A stretch of 64,000 nt of DNA. It comes from Flavipsychrobacter sp. Its GTDB lineage: Bacteria; Bacteroidota; Bacteroidia; Chitinophagales; Chitinophagaceae. Of this stretch, positions 26,557 to 34,997 are shown in pieces; positions within the stretch are counted from its first letter, which is position 1, and each line of letters begins with the position of its first letter. Both the position numbers and the translations under genes were made by a program. The notes beneath the pieces were generated by a model. It did not search any database. It was not told where the DNA came from and saw nothing but the letters and a program-made list of their open reading frames with translations. The DNA is taken from NCBI GenBank assembly GCA_016786615.1, contig JAEUVX010000002.1, forward strand, positions 558,001-622,000, written 5' to 3'.

Positions 26557-29139
26557 ATGGCCAAATCAAAGACTACCCAGAAAAAAGCTGCTGAGCAGCC
26601 CGCCGAAGATAAAGTTGCTAACAAAACTGACCGTGCCAAGCAAATAAGGCTTGGTATTGGTTTATTTTTCTTGCTTTTCGGCATATTCCTTACTGTTTCC
26701 ATTATCAGTTATTTCTATAATTGGACTATAGATTATGACAAAGCATCTGTCAGCCACCTGATGGAGGGCAAAATGACTGTTGCTAACTGGGGCGGGCGTT
26801 TCGGAGCTACCATGGCACATGCACTGGTATATAAAGGCGCTGGGATTGCATCGTTGGCTATTGGCATCTGGGTAGGTATGCTGGGGCTTAATATGATATA
26901 CGGCAGGCATATAGTACCTGTAATGCGCTACCTGCGGTGGTTATCTATACTATTGCTGATTGTTGCTCCTATATTAGCCTATATATTACCAACAGCCGTA
27001 TTCCCTTACGGCGGAGCATGGGGAAATGAAGCTATTGCCTATATGAATGGCTTCTTTGGGCATGGCGGTACAGGCATGATACTGTTTGCAATTGTATGCT
27101 TCTTCGCATTTGTGGTATTTGCACTTGATATTTCCCCTATTCTGCGCAGAGCACGTACTACAGCTAAAGCCGTTGCCAGCATTATACCAACTGCTGTAAA
27201 AACAGATGAAATAACTGCTGAAAGTGAAACAAAAATCGTTGCAGATGATGAAGCTAAAGTAATAAAAACCGAAGGTGGTGATTTTGTAAAGCCCATACTG
27301 ATGGATGACGAGCCTGTGCAGGATGAATGGAATATGACCATGACTGATAAAACCGCACCACATACCAACGCATTGAAAACCTCACCCGTTGCAGATTTAG
27401 GAATGGTTGAAGAAGAAGAACCTGCTGGCGAACTTGAGGAGATTGAAGAAGAATTATACGAAACAGACGAGGAACTTGAAGAAGAACCTGCTGGCGAAAT
27501 GGAACTGGTTGTACCCGTTGCCGAAAAGAAAAACAAACAACAGGAGGAACCTGAACTATCTATTGAAATAATACAACAGGAGGATGAACCGGTTGTTGTT
27601 GCTCACAATGGGCATATTAGTATTGAGGATAACGAACCCTATGCACCTGAACTGGATCTGAGAGATTATAAATTCCCTACGCTGGATCTGTTGCAAGACC
27701 GCAACGAAGCTATAACACTGGATAAAGACGAACTGGAGAAAAACAAGAACCAAATTATCCAAACGCTACGCAGCTTTGGCATTGAAATACAACGCATCAG
27801 CGCAACAGTTGGCCCGACTGTAACACTATATGAAATAGTGCCTGCTGAAGGTGTACGCATATCTAAAATTCGCAATCTGGAAGATGATATTGCATTGAAC
27901 CTTGCTGCTTTAGGCATACGTATAATAGCACCTATCCCGGGGCGTGGCACCATAGGTATTGAGGTACCAAATACCAATAAGCAAATAGTATCTATGCGCA
28001 CACTGCTGGCAAGTGAAAAGTTCGCAAAATCGAACATGAGCCTGCCTATTGCTTTGGGTAAAAAGATTGATAACGAGAACTATATTGTAGACCTTGCTAC
28101 CATGCCACACTTATTGATGGCAGGTGCTACAGGCCAGGGTAAGTCTGTGGGTATCAATGCCATACTTGTATCGCTGCTGTACAAGAAGCATCCATCGCAA
28201 CTGAAGTTTGTGATGATAGACCCTAAGAAAGTAGAGCTTTCTATCTACCGTACTATTGAAAAACACTTCCTTGCAAAGCTGCCAAACGAAGAAGAGGCCA
28301 TCATTACCGATACCAAAAAAGTTATCTATACATTGAATGCACTATGTATAGAGATGGACAACCGCTATGAATTGTTGAAAGAAGCCGGTGCAAGGAACAT
28401 CAAAGAATACAACGAGAAATTCATAGCACGCAAACTGAATCCTCAACGCGGACATAAATACCTGCCTTTTATAGTGCTGGTAATAGATGAGTTTGCCGAC
28501 CTTATAATGACTGCGGGCAAAGAGGTAGAAATGCCTATAGCGCGCCTTGCACAGCTGGCACGTGCCATTGGAATACATCTGATTATTGCTACGCAACGCC
28601 CGAGTGTGAATGTGATTACAGGTACTATCAAAGCCAACTTCCCCGGCCGTATTGCATTTAAGGTTTCTGCAAAAGTTGATAGCCGTACTATTCTGGATGC
28701 CGGCGGTGCAGAACAGCTGATAGGACGAGGTGATATGCTGGTGTCTTATGGCAGCGAACTGCTTCGTGTACAGTGTGCGTTTGTAGATACACCCGAAGTT
28801 GAAAAGATTGTTGATTTTATAGGCACTCAACGCGGTTATCCTTCTGCGTTCGAACTACCTGAATATGAAGGTGAAGATGGCGAAAACGATAAAATCGTTG
28901 ACCTAACCAACCGCGATAAGCTATTTGAAGACTGTGCACGCACCGTGGTACAAACACAAAGCGGCAGCACCAGTATGCTGCAACGCCGCTATAACCTTGG
29001 ATACAACCGTGCCGGACGCATTATGGACCAACTGGAAAGCGCAGGTATAGTAGGCCCGGCAATGGGCAGCAAACCACGCGAAGTGTACTTCAAAACCGAA
29101 GCGGAACTGGACCAGTTTTTAAGTAACCTTAACGATTAA
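26557..29139 (+). CDS. ftsK: FtsK/SpoIIIE-type DNA translocase
   Basis: FtsK pumps chromosome termini through the closing division septum. The 860-residue protein has four or five N-terminal membrane helices (residues ~35-210), then a very acidic linker (~225-370, many Glu), shorter than in E. coli. The motor domain carries Walker A GATGQGKSVG near residue 521 and Walker B VLVIDEFADLI near residue 640, followed by the QRPSVNVITGTIKANFPGRI motif. The last ~75 residues form the DNA-orienting gamma winged helix (YNLGYNRAGRIMDQLESAGI). The lolA-like gene follows 96 bp downstream, a pairing also common outside this phylum. Confidence 0.95.
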   Translation: MAKSKTTQKKAAEQPAEDKVANKTDRAKQIRLGIGLFFLLFGIFLTVSIISYFYNWTIDYDKASVSHLMEGKMTVANWGGRFGATMAHALVYKGAGIASLAIGIWVGMLGLNMIYGRHIVPVMRYLRWLSILLLIVAPILAYILPTAVFPYGGAWGNEAIAYMNGFFGHGGTGMILFAIVCFFAFVVFALDISPILRRARTTAKAVASIIPTAVKTDEITAESETKIVADDEAKVIKTEGGDFVKPILMDDEPVQDEWNMTMTDKTAPHTNALKTSPVADLGMVEEEEPAGELEEIEEELYETDEELEEEPAGEMELVVPVAEKKNKQQEEPELSIEIIQQEDEPVVVAHNGHISIEDNEPYAPELDLRDYKFPTLDLLQDRNEAITLDKDELEKNKNQIIQTLRSFGIEIQRISATVGPTVTLYEIVPAEGVRISKIRNLEDDIALNLAALGIRIIAPIPGRGTIGIEVPNTNKQIVSMRTLLASEKFAKSNMSLPIALGKKIDNENYIVDLATMPHLLMAGATGQGKSVGINAILVSLLYKKHPSQLKFVMIDPKKVELSIYRTIEKHFLAKLPNEEEAIITDTKKVIYTLNALCIEMDNRYELLKEAGARNIKEYNEKFIARKLNPQRGHKYLPFIVLVIDEFADLIMTAGKEVEMPIARLAQLARAIGIHLIIATQRPSVNVITGTIKANFPGRIAFKVSAKVDSRTILDAGGAEQLIGRGDMLVSYGSELLRVQCAFVDTPEVEKIVDFIGTQRGYPSAFELPEYEGEDGENDKIVDLTNRDKLFEDCARTVVQTQSGSTSMLQRRYNLGYNRAGRIMDQLESAGIVGPAMGSKPREVYFKTEAELDQFLSNLND

Positions 29140-29235
29140 TAGCGTAAATTTACCCTTCGTTTCGCAGGCGTGTTAAACATTCTGCAAATTCGATTGTCAA
29201 AAGATTATCCATAAACAACGTAGAGAAACAATCAG

Positions 29236-29883
29236 ATGAAAAAAATCCTGAGTTTAAGCATTGTGGCCGTAATGGCATTGGTACAACCCGTAATGGCGCA
29301 AGGCGACGCTAAAGCTAAAAGCATACTGGAAGCCGTAAGCAAAAAAGTAAACAGCCTGAAATCGCTGAAAGCAAACTTTGCACTGCACCTAACAGGCAAT
29401 GGCGGTAAAGTAAAAGAAACAAAAAAAGGAACCTTCTACATGAAAGGGCCTAAATACCGTGTAGAGATAGCAGGGCAGGAAATAATGTGCGATAACAAAA
29501 CCGTATGGACGTACATGAAAGCTACAAACGAAGTACAGGTGAGCAATTACAATCCTAGCGAGCAGACAATTTCTCCTACAAAACTGTTTACCAACTTCTA
29601 CGATAAAGAGTATAACTACAAATACATTGGCAAACGTAAAGTAGGTGCTAAAACCTGCGAAATCATTGAAATGACACCTATTGCCAAAGGCAAACAACTA
29701 AGCAAAGTGGAACTGGCTGTAGATAATACCAACACTATTGTTGGTGGTAATGTATGGGAAAAGAACGGCAATATGTACAAATACGAAGTGAGCGGTTTTA
29801 CACCTAATGCAGCAGTTACAGATGCACTGTTCTCTTTTGATGCTAAGAAATACCCTGGTGTAGAGGTTGTAGACCTGAGATAA
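29236..29883 (+). CDS. LolA-like outer-membrane lipoprotein carrier
   Basis: The 215-residue periplasmic protein has a signal peptide (MKKILSLSIVAVMALVQPVMAQ). The body has the LolA fold pattern: an N-terminal helix (SILEAVSKKVNSLKSLKANF), then strands with GTFYMKGPKYRVEIAGQEIMCDNKTVWTY and a late KVELAVD strand. LolA shuttles lipoproteins from the inner to the outer membrane. Location directly after ftsK supports the call. It is divergent enough that I leave the symbol blank. Confidence 0.82.
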   Translation: MKKILSLSIVAVMALVQPVMAQGDAKAKSILEAVSKKVNSLKSLKANFALHLTGNGGKVKETKKGTFYMKGPKYRVEIAGQEIMCDNKTVWTYMKATNEVQVSNYNPSEQTISPTKLFTNFYDKEYNYKYIGKRKVGAKTCEIIEMTPIAKGKQLSKVELAVDNTNTIVGGNVWEKNGNMYKYEVSGFTPNAAVTDALFSFDAKKYPGVEVVDLR

Positions 29884-29904
29884 TTACAACCATCGTTATA
29901 ATAC

Positions 29905-29933
29905 TAAAGGCGGGAAAGATTTCCCGCCTTTTT
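29905..29933. terminator. Bidirectional terminator after the lolA-like gene
   Basis: AAGGCGGGA at 29907-29915 pairs with TCCCGCCTT at 29922-29930, flanked by A and T runs, between convergent genes. Confidence 0.88.
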
Positions 29934-29961
29934 CTTTGCCATCTATATTTGTATTGCTCTG

Positions 29962-30465
29962 CTATTTTGCTAATTGTACTTTGGTAAAAAAACCTTCTGT
30001 AATAACCATAGAATCCGTCATGATAAAGGTTTCTGTATCAGAATTATACCGATGGAGTGTACCGCTGAATTTGCCGGTAGCTTTTCTGTCGGCTGTAAGT
30101 TCTGTAAGTTCCAGACTACCTTTGCTGCTCATATACATTTTATTGTTTTCAGGGAAGTAATATATTCTACCCCTGCCCTTCAGGCGTTTATCGCCAACAG
30201 TGTAGCTGCCTGCGGCATTTCCGAAAATGTCTATAGATAATTGCTTTGTCCCTTCTTCATACTTTACAAAAGTGAAAGTATCCGCCAGGATGTAGCCACC
30301 ACCAGCTTTGCTTATTTGCGTTCCATCCAGTTTGAAGCAGACATTACCATCTCCGCAACCAGTTGTGTTATTATTGTTATTATTAGCAGGTGTAGTGGTT
30401 GTACTGTCCTTTTTGCAAGATGCCAGCGTAGCAATACAAATACATACGCAGAATAGTTTTTTCAT
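29962..30465 (-). CDS. Lipoprotein of unknown function
   Basis: The 167-residue protein has a lipoprotein signal with lipobox LASC (Cys about residue 17) and a following KKDS, then a low-complexity Thr/Asn linker (TTTTPANNNNNN). The body is a strand-rich domain (NVCFKLDGTQI; LSIDIFGNAAGSYTVGDKR; GSLELTEL; TGKFSGTLHR). This resembles small Bacteroidetes lipoproteins with a single beta-sandwich, but I recognise no functional family. It is monocistronic and convergent with the lolA-like gene. Confidence 0.7.
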   Translation of the reverse strand: MKKLFCVCICIATLASCKKDSTTTTPANNNNNNTTGCGDGNVCFKLDGTQISKAGGGYILADTFTFVKYEEGTKQLSIDIFGNAAGSYTVGDKRLKGRGRIYYFPENNKMYMSSKGSLELTELTADRKATGKFSGTLHRYNSDTETFIMTDSMVITEGFFTKVQLAK

Positions 30466-30745
30466 AACTAGGATATTTTAAGTGTAAATCTATAGGTTGA
30501 CTACAATAGGAGCAGTACACTTAATAAGGTATTTCTATATACCCACCAGTACGGATACAAACGATATCCCTGTATGCATATATAAAACACTTACAACAAG
30601 CAAGCGCAATTGCCTGCGCTGTCGTGTACCATTCTTTTATGTGTTCTTCTTTAATGTATTATCTCTCCTATTTGCAAGGTGGCACATAAGTTATTGACAG
30701 TGAAGGTGTGATATCAGCCAATTTTACACACATTATAGAAAACGA

Positions 30746-30773
30746 AAAAACCCGCCTATTAAGGCAGGTTTCC
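30746..30773 (-). terminator. Terminator downstream of the micropeptide/structured RNA
   Basis: 30749-30757 pairs with 30762-30770 (on the minus strand all positions pair, with one G-U), and six T follow on that strand. Confidence 0.75.
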
Positions 30774-30840
30774 CCTCCAAGGTGGCATGGTTGCGGTGGT
30801 ATTACCGCGGGCTATATCGCCTGTCGGGCATTGCGCCCAC
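30774..30840 (-). ncRNA. GC-rich structured RNA segment (3' part of micropeptide transcript)
   Basis: In an AT-rich region this block holds three small perfect stems: 30826-30829 with 30835-30838 (GGGC/GCCC), 30810-30812 with 30819-30821 (GGC/GCC), and 30793-30797 with 30804-30808 (GCGGT/ACCGC). It leads directly into the minus-strand terminator. I read it as the 3' untranslated part of a transcript that begins with the micropeptide ORF, but a free small RNA is equally possible. No known family is assigned, and strand is inferred from the terminator. Confidence 0.4.
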
Positions 30841-30880
30841 AATTGTTTTTTATTTTTCGGATAATGTATTTTTTAAACGG

Positions 30881-30961
30881 CTACATCATCAGGAGGAATA
30901 ATGCAATGGCTCCCATTACAACACCAACCGCAACTTCAATGTTTTTTAAGGTCTTGCTCAT
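30881..30961 (-). CDS. 26-residue membrane micropeptide
   Basis: ATG at 30961 opens a 26-codon frame ending TAG at 30881. It begins with a short basic amphipathic part (MSKTLKNIE) and then one hydrophobic helix (VAVGVVMGAIALFLLMM) reaching the C-terminus. This is a plausible single-span inner-membrane peptide. Support comes from its isolation between two terminators, leaving no other reason for a transcription unit here, and from an A/T-rich, Bacteroidetes-like start context. No homologue is recalled. It could be a small regulator of a membrane complex or a toxin-like peptide; neither is shown. Confidence 0.4.
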   Translation of the reverse strand: MSKTLKNIEVAVGVVMGAIALFLLMM

Positions 30962-31135
30962 AAACGTATTTTTAAAGTGTTAAGCAATACAAATCCATAA
31001 CCTTATCGGGTTATTCTCTTTGTCTCTTCCCTTATTGTGTTTGTGTTGCAGAACGACGATAAAAACCTGTATGGATATTACCCGTCCTCTATATGTTTGA
31101 TTCTCTCCCTACAAATGTAAAGAGTTTTTTGATAA

Positions 31136-31166
31136 AAAAAACCCGTGATATGACGGGTTTTTTTGA
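31136..31166 (-). terminator. Terminator after fabD
   Basis: AACCCGT at 31140-31146 pairs with ACGGGTT at 31153-31159, with long A and T runs on either side. Confidence 0.82.
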
Positions 31167-31205
31167 ACTTAATATGATGTTGCTACAATTATTAACCAAA
31201 ATCAA

Positions 31206-32087
31206 TTAGTTGATACCCGCAGTCTCTGCTTCTTTAGCTATCTTCTTAACCAAGCCCTGCAATACATTGCCCGGACCTACTTCTGTAAATTTAGCCGCAC
31301 CGTCAGCAACCATATTTTGTACGCTTTGTGTCCACCTTACAGGTGCAGTCAGTTGATTTATAAGGTTTTGCTTGATGCTGGCAGCATCTGTATATGGCCT
31401 TGCATCTACGTTCTGATACACAGGGCATATAGCATTGCCGAATGTTGTAGCCTCTATAGCAGCCTGCAGTTCTTCGCGTGCAGGCTCCATCAGCGGCGAG
31501 TGAAATGCACCACCTACCTGTAGTACTAATGCGCGTTTAGCACCTGCTGCTTTCAATTGTTCACAAGCAGCGTTAATACCATTAATACTACCGCTTATAA
31601 CCAATTGGCCGGGGCAATTGTAATTAGCAGCTACTACTACTTCATCAGTGAAACCTGCGCAAATCTCTTCCACTTTAGCATCATCCAGCCCCAATACTGC
31701 AGCCATAGTAGATGGGTTTATTTCGCATGCGCGTTGCATAGCTGCAGCACGTTTCGCTACTAGCCTCAATCCATCCTCAAAAGAAAGTACCTTATTTGCC
31801 ACCAGTGCGCTGAATTCACCCAATGAATGCCCTGCAACCATATCTGGCTTCAAATCGGGTGTAGTAAGGAATAATATGGTGCTGTGCAGGAATATGGCAG
31901 GTTGTGTTACTTTAGTTTGTTTTAAATCTTCATCTGTACCCGCAAACATGGTATCAGTAATACGGAAACCCAGTATCTCGTTTGCCTGTTCAAAATATTC
32001 TTTAGCCAATGAATTGGACTCGTACAGGTTTTTGCCCATACCCGAAAACTGTGCCCCTTGCCCGGGAAATACAAAAGCATGCTTCAT
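31206..32087 (-). CDS. fabD: Malonyl-CoA:ACP transacylase
   Basis: FabD loads malonyl groups onto acyl-carrier protein for fatty-acid synthesis. The 293-residue protein has the N-terminal FPGQGAQFSGMG motif, the nucleophile elbow GHSLGE with Ser88, and the catalytic His196 in GAFHSPLM, with the ending TEVGPGNVLQGLVKK typical of the family. Length and motif spacing are normal. No other fab gene is adjacent, so it appears to be monocistronic, with its own terminator. Confidence 0.95.
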   Translation of the reverse strand: MKHAFVFPGQGAQFSGMGKNLYESNSLAKEYFEQANEILGFRITDTMFAGTDEDLKQTKVTQPAIFLHSTILFLTTPDLKPDMVAGHSLGEFSALVANKVLSFEDGLRLVAKRAAAMQRACEINPSTMAAVLGLDDAKVEEICAGFTDEVVVAANYNCPGQLVISGSINGINAACEQLKAAGAKRALVLQVGGAFHSPLMEPAREELQAAIEATTFGNAICPVYQNVDARPYTDAASIKQNLINQLTAPVRWTQSVQNMVADGAAKFTEVGPGNVLQGLVKKIAKEAETAGIN

Positions 32088-32138
32088 AATCTATAATGGA
32101 TATTTCTGTGTGCGAAAATAGTAATTAATGGTCGATTC

Positions 32139-32225
32139 GTTGAATAGTTGACATGTAGATGATTAAAAGGTTATAAAAAAACCCTATATACTGATTAACT
32201 AATCAACACGTCAACTATCCAACTA
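32139..32225. repeat. Imperfect inverted repeat upstream of ytxJ
   Basis: The left arm (about 32139-32164, GTTGAATAGTTGACATGTAG...) and right arm (about 32197-32225) are imperfect reverse complements. Both share the core ATAGTTGAC/GTCAACTAT with the inverted repeat at 39440-39505, which suggests one dispersed intergenic repeat family. Confidence 0.55.
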
Positions 32226-32230
32226 CTGTG

Positions 32231-32238
32231 TACCTTTG
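32231..32238 (+). promoter_or_regulatory. TAnnTTTG -7 element of ytxJ
   Basis: TACCTTTG ends only 5 bp before the ATG at 32244, so the mRNA would be leaderless or nearly so. Confidence 0.5.
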
Positions 32239-32243
32239 TATCT

Positions 32244-32576
32244 ATGAATTGGAATGAATTATCAAGCGAGGCACAACTGGAAACAATTAAACAAGAAAGC
32301 ACCGCACAACCCGTAGTTATATTCAAACACAGTACCCGTTGCAGTATCAGTGTAATGGCTAAAAACAGGCTCGACAAAGCCGCGCAACCTCAGGGTATTA
32401 AGTTTTACTATCTGGACTTATTACGACATCGCAATGTATCAAACAGGATTGCAGAAGACTTTAGTGTATACCACGAAAGCCCGCAGATATTATTAATTAA
32501 GAATGGTGAATGCATCTACGATGAAAGCCACAATGGCATCTATCTGGATGAGATAGTAGAGCAAGCTGCTAATTAA
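32244..32576 (+). CDS. ytxJ: Bacillithiol-system redox protein YtxJ/BrxC-like
   Basis: The 110-residue monothiol thioredoxin-fold protein has one cysteine in HSTRCSIS (Cys33), where most family members read HSTRCPIS. Other family marks are VVIFKHST, KFYYLDLLRHRNVSNRIAEDF and the cis-Pro-like ESPQILLIKNGE. The family removes bacillithiol from mixed disulfides on proteins and is found in Firmicutes and bacillithiol-making Bacteroidetes. Its presence implies that this organism uses bacillithiol, although no bsh gene is in the window. The Pro to Ser change beside the active Cys is unusual. Intergenic repeats flank both sides. Confidence 0.85.
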   Translation: MNWNELSSEAQLETIKQESTAQPVVIFKHSTRCSISVMAKNRLDKAAQPQGIKFYYLDLLRHRNVSNRIAEDFSVYHESPQILLIKNGECIYDESHNGIYLDEIVEQAAN

Positions 32577-32664
32577 TTAGCAGATGTGATAATTAGCTGG
32601 TGTCTTTTATATTTAGCCATTCAGACTCTGGTGATTTAGCGAATTAGCTACTCATCAAATTAGC
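32575..32664. repeat. Cluster of A(A/T)TTAGC short repeats
   Basis: AATTAGC occurs at 32575, 32591, 32642 and 32658, and ATTTAGC at 32611 and 32634, giving six copies in 90 bp between ytxJ and the MATE gene. The first copy overlaps the ytxJ stop. Confidence 0.6.
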
Positions 32665-32674
32665 ACATCAAACA

Positions 32675-34006
32675 TCAGATAGTTTTCCCCTTCCACCTGC
32701 CGCTGTGCAGGTACAGATAGCTGATGATGAATAGAGATGTCCAGTACACAAATTCTGAACCCCAAGCCCATGCAAGCGGCAGCCTGGCACGTTCAATGAA
32801 AATATAGCAATACACCAGGTATATACCCACACAGGCAACCTCTATTATCAGATTGACCATCGTATTACCAGTACCAACTACCCCATTGAACATAACAGTA
32901 GATAGTGCCATAATAAGTGTTGCAACCACTATCAGTCTGAGGCTTGACAAAGACATCGCAATGAGCGATGCATCATCTCTGTAGAGCGATAAAAACTCGG
33001 CAGGAAATAATAGCAAGGGTACACATATTGCCGCTGTACATACAAAACTGATAGTACATATTTTACGGATAACCGGTATTACCTCGTTTTGCTTACCCTG
33101 CCCTATAACATTACTCACAAGTGTATTGCAGGTACTTGCAAATGCCCACGTCACCACACTGACTACACCAAAAACACTGCGCAGTATTTGCGATGCTGCA
33201 AGCTCGCGTTGGCCAAGATGCTCGACAAAAATGAAAAACACCTGCCATCCGCCTATACTGAAAAGATATTGTACAATCAGAGGTGCAGAAACATTCAAGC
33301 TTCGGCGTGCTAATGACGTATCGAAAGTAGATTGTGTAAATACAGGAAACTCCCTGAACATTTTACCAAAGTAAAAGATACCTACCATTACAAATGCATA
33401 CACTACTTCTGCTATTACAGAAGCTACTGCTGCACCATTCAATCCCATTTCAGGAAACCCTGCCTTACCAAATATGAAGAAATAATCAAGTACTATATTA
33501 ACAACTGTAGCAGCCAGCGAACCATACATCAGAAAACGGGATTGACCCGTAGATATATAAAACGCGTTCATCAACTGCACCAGCAACAAAAACGGCAACC
33601 CCCATACACGTATGTACAGGTAATTGATACTACTGCTAACATGGCTTTTATCGTGCAGGCTCAATTCAAAAATGAACGGAGATAACCACATTGCCAATAT
33701 CATCAGCACCAACGATGCCATAACACCAAGTAACATACCATTGGTAAGTGTCTTTCCTAACCCTGCATTATCCCCTTCTCCCCCACGACGCGCCATTTGC
33801 GCCTGAATACCACTATTCAGTCCGTAACCTACCATACTGATGATAAGGTAGAATACACCTGTAAGGCCATTTACAGCAAGCTCCCTTTCTCCCAATCGGC
33901 CCAGAAAGGCTGTATTAGTAAGAAAATTGAGCTGTGGTATAAGTATTGCCAGCGAAATAGGTGCTGCCAGTTTTATAATGCCTTTGTTGGTGACTGATAA
34001 TTGCAC
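32675..34006 (-). CDS. MATE-family multidrug/Na+ or H+ antiporter
   Basis: The 443-residue, twelve-helix inner-membrane protein has the two-lobed MATE repeat: IKLAAPISLAILIPQLNFLTNTAFLGRLG at the start and the matching second-half segment VSAPLIVQYLFSIGGWQVFFIFVEHLG near residue 240. It belongs to the NorM/DinF-like superfamily that exports drugs or metabolites in exchange for cations. The best start is GTG at 34006. No regulatory gene is adjacent, and the substrate is unknown. Confidence 0.88.
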   Translation of the reverse strand: MQLSVTNKGIIKLAAPISLAILIPQLNFLTNTAFLGRLGERELAVNGLTGVFYLIISMVGYGLNSGIQAQMARRGGEGDNAGLGKTLTNGMLLGVMASLVLMILAMWLSPFIFELSLHDKSHVSSSINYLYIRVWGLPFLLLVQLMNAFYISTGQSRFLMYGSLAATVVNIVLDYFFIFGKAGFPEMGLNGAAVASVIAEVVYAFVMVGIFYFGKMFREFPVFTQSTFDTSLARRSLNVSAPLIVQYLFSIGGWQVFFIFVEHLGQRELAASQILRSVFGVVSVVTWAFASTCNTLVSNVIGQGKQNEVIPVIRKICTISFVCTAAICVPLLLFPAEFLSLYRDDASLIAMSLSSLRLIVVATLIMALSTVMFNGVVGTGNTMVNLIIEVACVGIYLVYCYIFIERARLPLAWAWGSEFVYWTSLFIISYLYLHSGRWKGKTI

Positions 34007-34154
34007 AATTGGTAAAATCTGAAAACAAGCTATAAATAATATTATTTAATCCTATGACAATACCCGTAAGCTTTTCAAAGGAAAAATTACATCAAACGTT
34101 ACTACAGGCATGATGTAATTGTCGCAAATTTACCCTATAATTGTGTGCTTTTCT

Positions 34155-34997
34155 ATGTCTGACGTTACAAATAGTGGGTTCAATCAACAGATTTACAAAG
34201 TGCACAATGGCGATAGCCTTGTGTCACAGGTAGCTCGTATCATCCTTGTGCTTACACCACGTAGTATTACTACAGCAGGTTTCAGTGAACAGGGCGATTT
34301 GCTCATGATAAGCCACAACGACTATAAAAAAAGCCTGCCCCCATGGATAATAGATTTCTTCGAGCATGAGTTTCTGAATGATACTTTATTGGGGGCTCCG
34401 CACAAAGTAATATCAGCCTTCGTCGCTACAGACAAATCAATGCTGATACCTGAAATACTTTTTAAAGAACAGGAGGCAGATAAATGGGTGAGACAACTTC
34501 ATTTCGTTGAAAAGAACGAAATCATGAGCACATACCACCTGCGCGAGGACAAAGCACACTATATGTATGCCTGGCCAGCAGCTATCAAAAGCCTGATAGG
34601 CAGATATTTCACTAAAGCGAAAGTACTACCGTTTTCGGCCTACCAGTTTTATAAGCCATTTAAGTCTGAATGTTCATTGCAATGCAGCGTTACTAATGAA
34701 CAGGTATTTGCTACTTTATACAAAGACCGCGCGCTTCACTGGCATCAGGTATTTAATTATCAGACAGCCGAAGATATTGCTTATCACCTCAAACACCTTT
34801 GTCAGCAACACAATATTCACGAAAATGAGTTGGTATTGCAGTGTACAAACGCAAACCGCAATCTTGCAGGCATTGTAACGGAGCTGTCTCAATATTTCCC
34901 TGAACTGAAAGACGGAACAGGCAATGTACCATCAAACGACCGAAGCTGGACAGGTACGATATATTTATTACAACAGTTGTACGCATGCGCATTATAG
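34155..34997 (+). CDS. DUF3822-family protein
   Basis: The 280-residue protein is of the kind annotated DUF3822 in Bacteroidetes, invariably placed upstream of rsmD and coaD as here. It appears to have an actin/ASKHA-like two-part layout (an early strand pair LVSQVARIILVLTPRSITTAG and the later repeated LVLQCTNANRNLAGIVTELSQYF), but I see no nucleotide motif that would prove ATPase activity. It overlaps rsmD by 13 bp, implying co-translation. The frame extends back to a TTG at 34119, but the ATG at 34155 (MSDVTNSGF) is preferred. The function is unknown. Confidence 0.78.
   Translation: MSDVTNSGFNQQIYKVHNGDSLVSQVARIILVLTPRSITTAGFSEQGDLLMISHNDYKKSLPPWIIDFFEHEFLNDTLLGAPHKVISAFVATDKSMLIPEILFKEQEADKWVRQLHFVEKNEIMSTYHLREDKAHYMYAWPAAIKSLIGRYFTKAKVLPFSAYQFYKPFKSECSLQCSVTNEQVFATLYKDRALHWHQVFNYQTAEDIAYHLKHLCQQHNIHENELVLQCTNANRNLAGIVTELSQYFPELKDGTGNVPSNDRSWTGTIYLLQQLYACAL

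Larger units (their letters stand above)
30466..31205. other. 740-bp interval with micropeptide, structured segment and two terminators
   Basis: The longest gene-poor stretch in the window. Positions 30466-30740 show nothing clear except the promoter side of the lipoprotein gene. From 30745 to 30990 there are a terminator, a GC-rich hairpin-rich block and a 26-codon minus-strand ORF. From 31000 to 31130 no feature is recognised. The fabD terminator lies at 31136-31166. Confidence 0.6.

Noticed and set aside
28342-28830. 162-codon minus-strand ORF inside ftsK
   Set aside because: Antisense shadow of the conserved motor domain.
30790-30812. T-box-like core (GGTGGTATTACCGCG) on the plus strand
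   Set aside because: It has two extra bases compared with the GGTGGTACCGCG core, no stem I/specifier region is seen, and no plus-strand gene follows before 32244.
30708-30983. 91-codon plus-strand ORF in the 740-bp interval
   Set aside because: It runs through the terminator and the structured block and encodes no recognisable signal or domain. It is better explained as an antisense shadow of the micropeptide/RNA unit.
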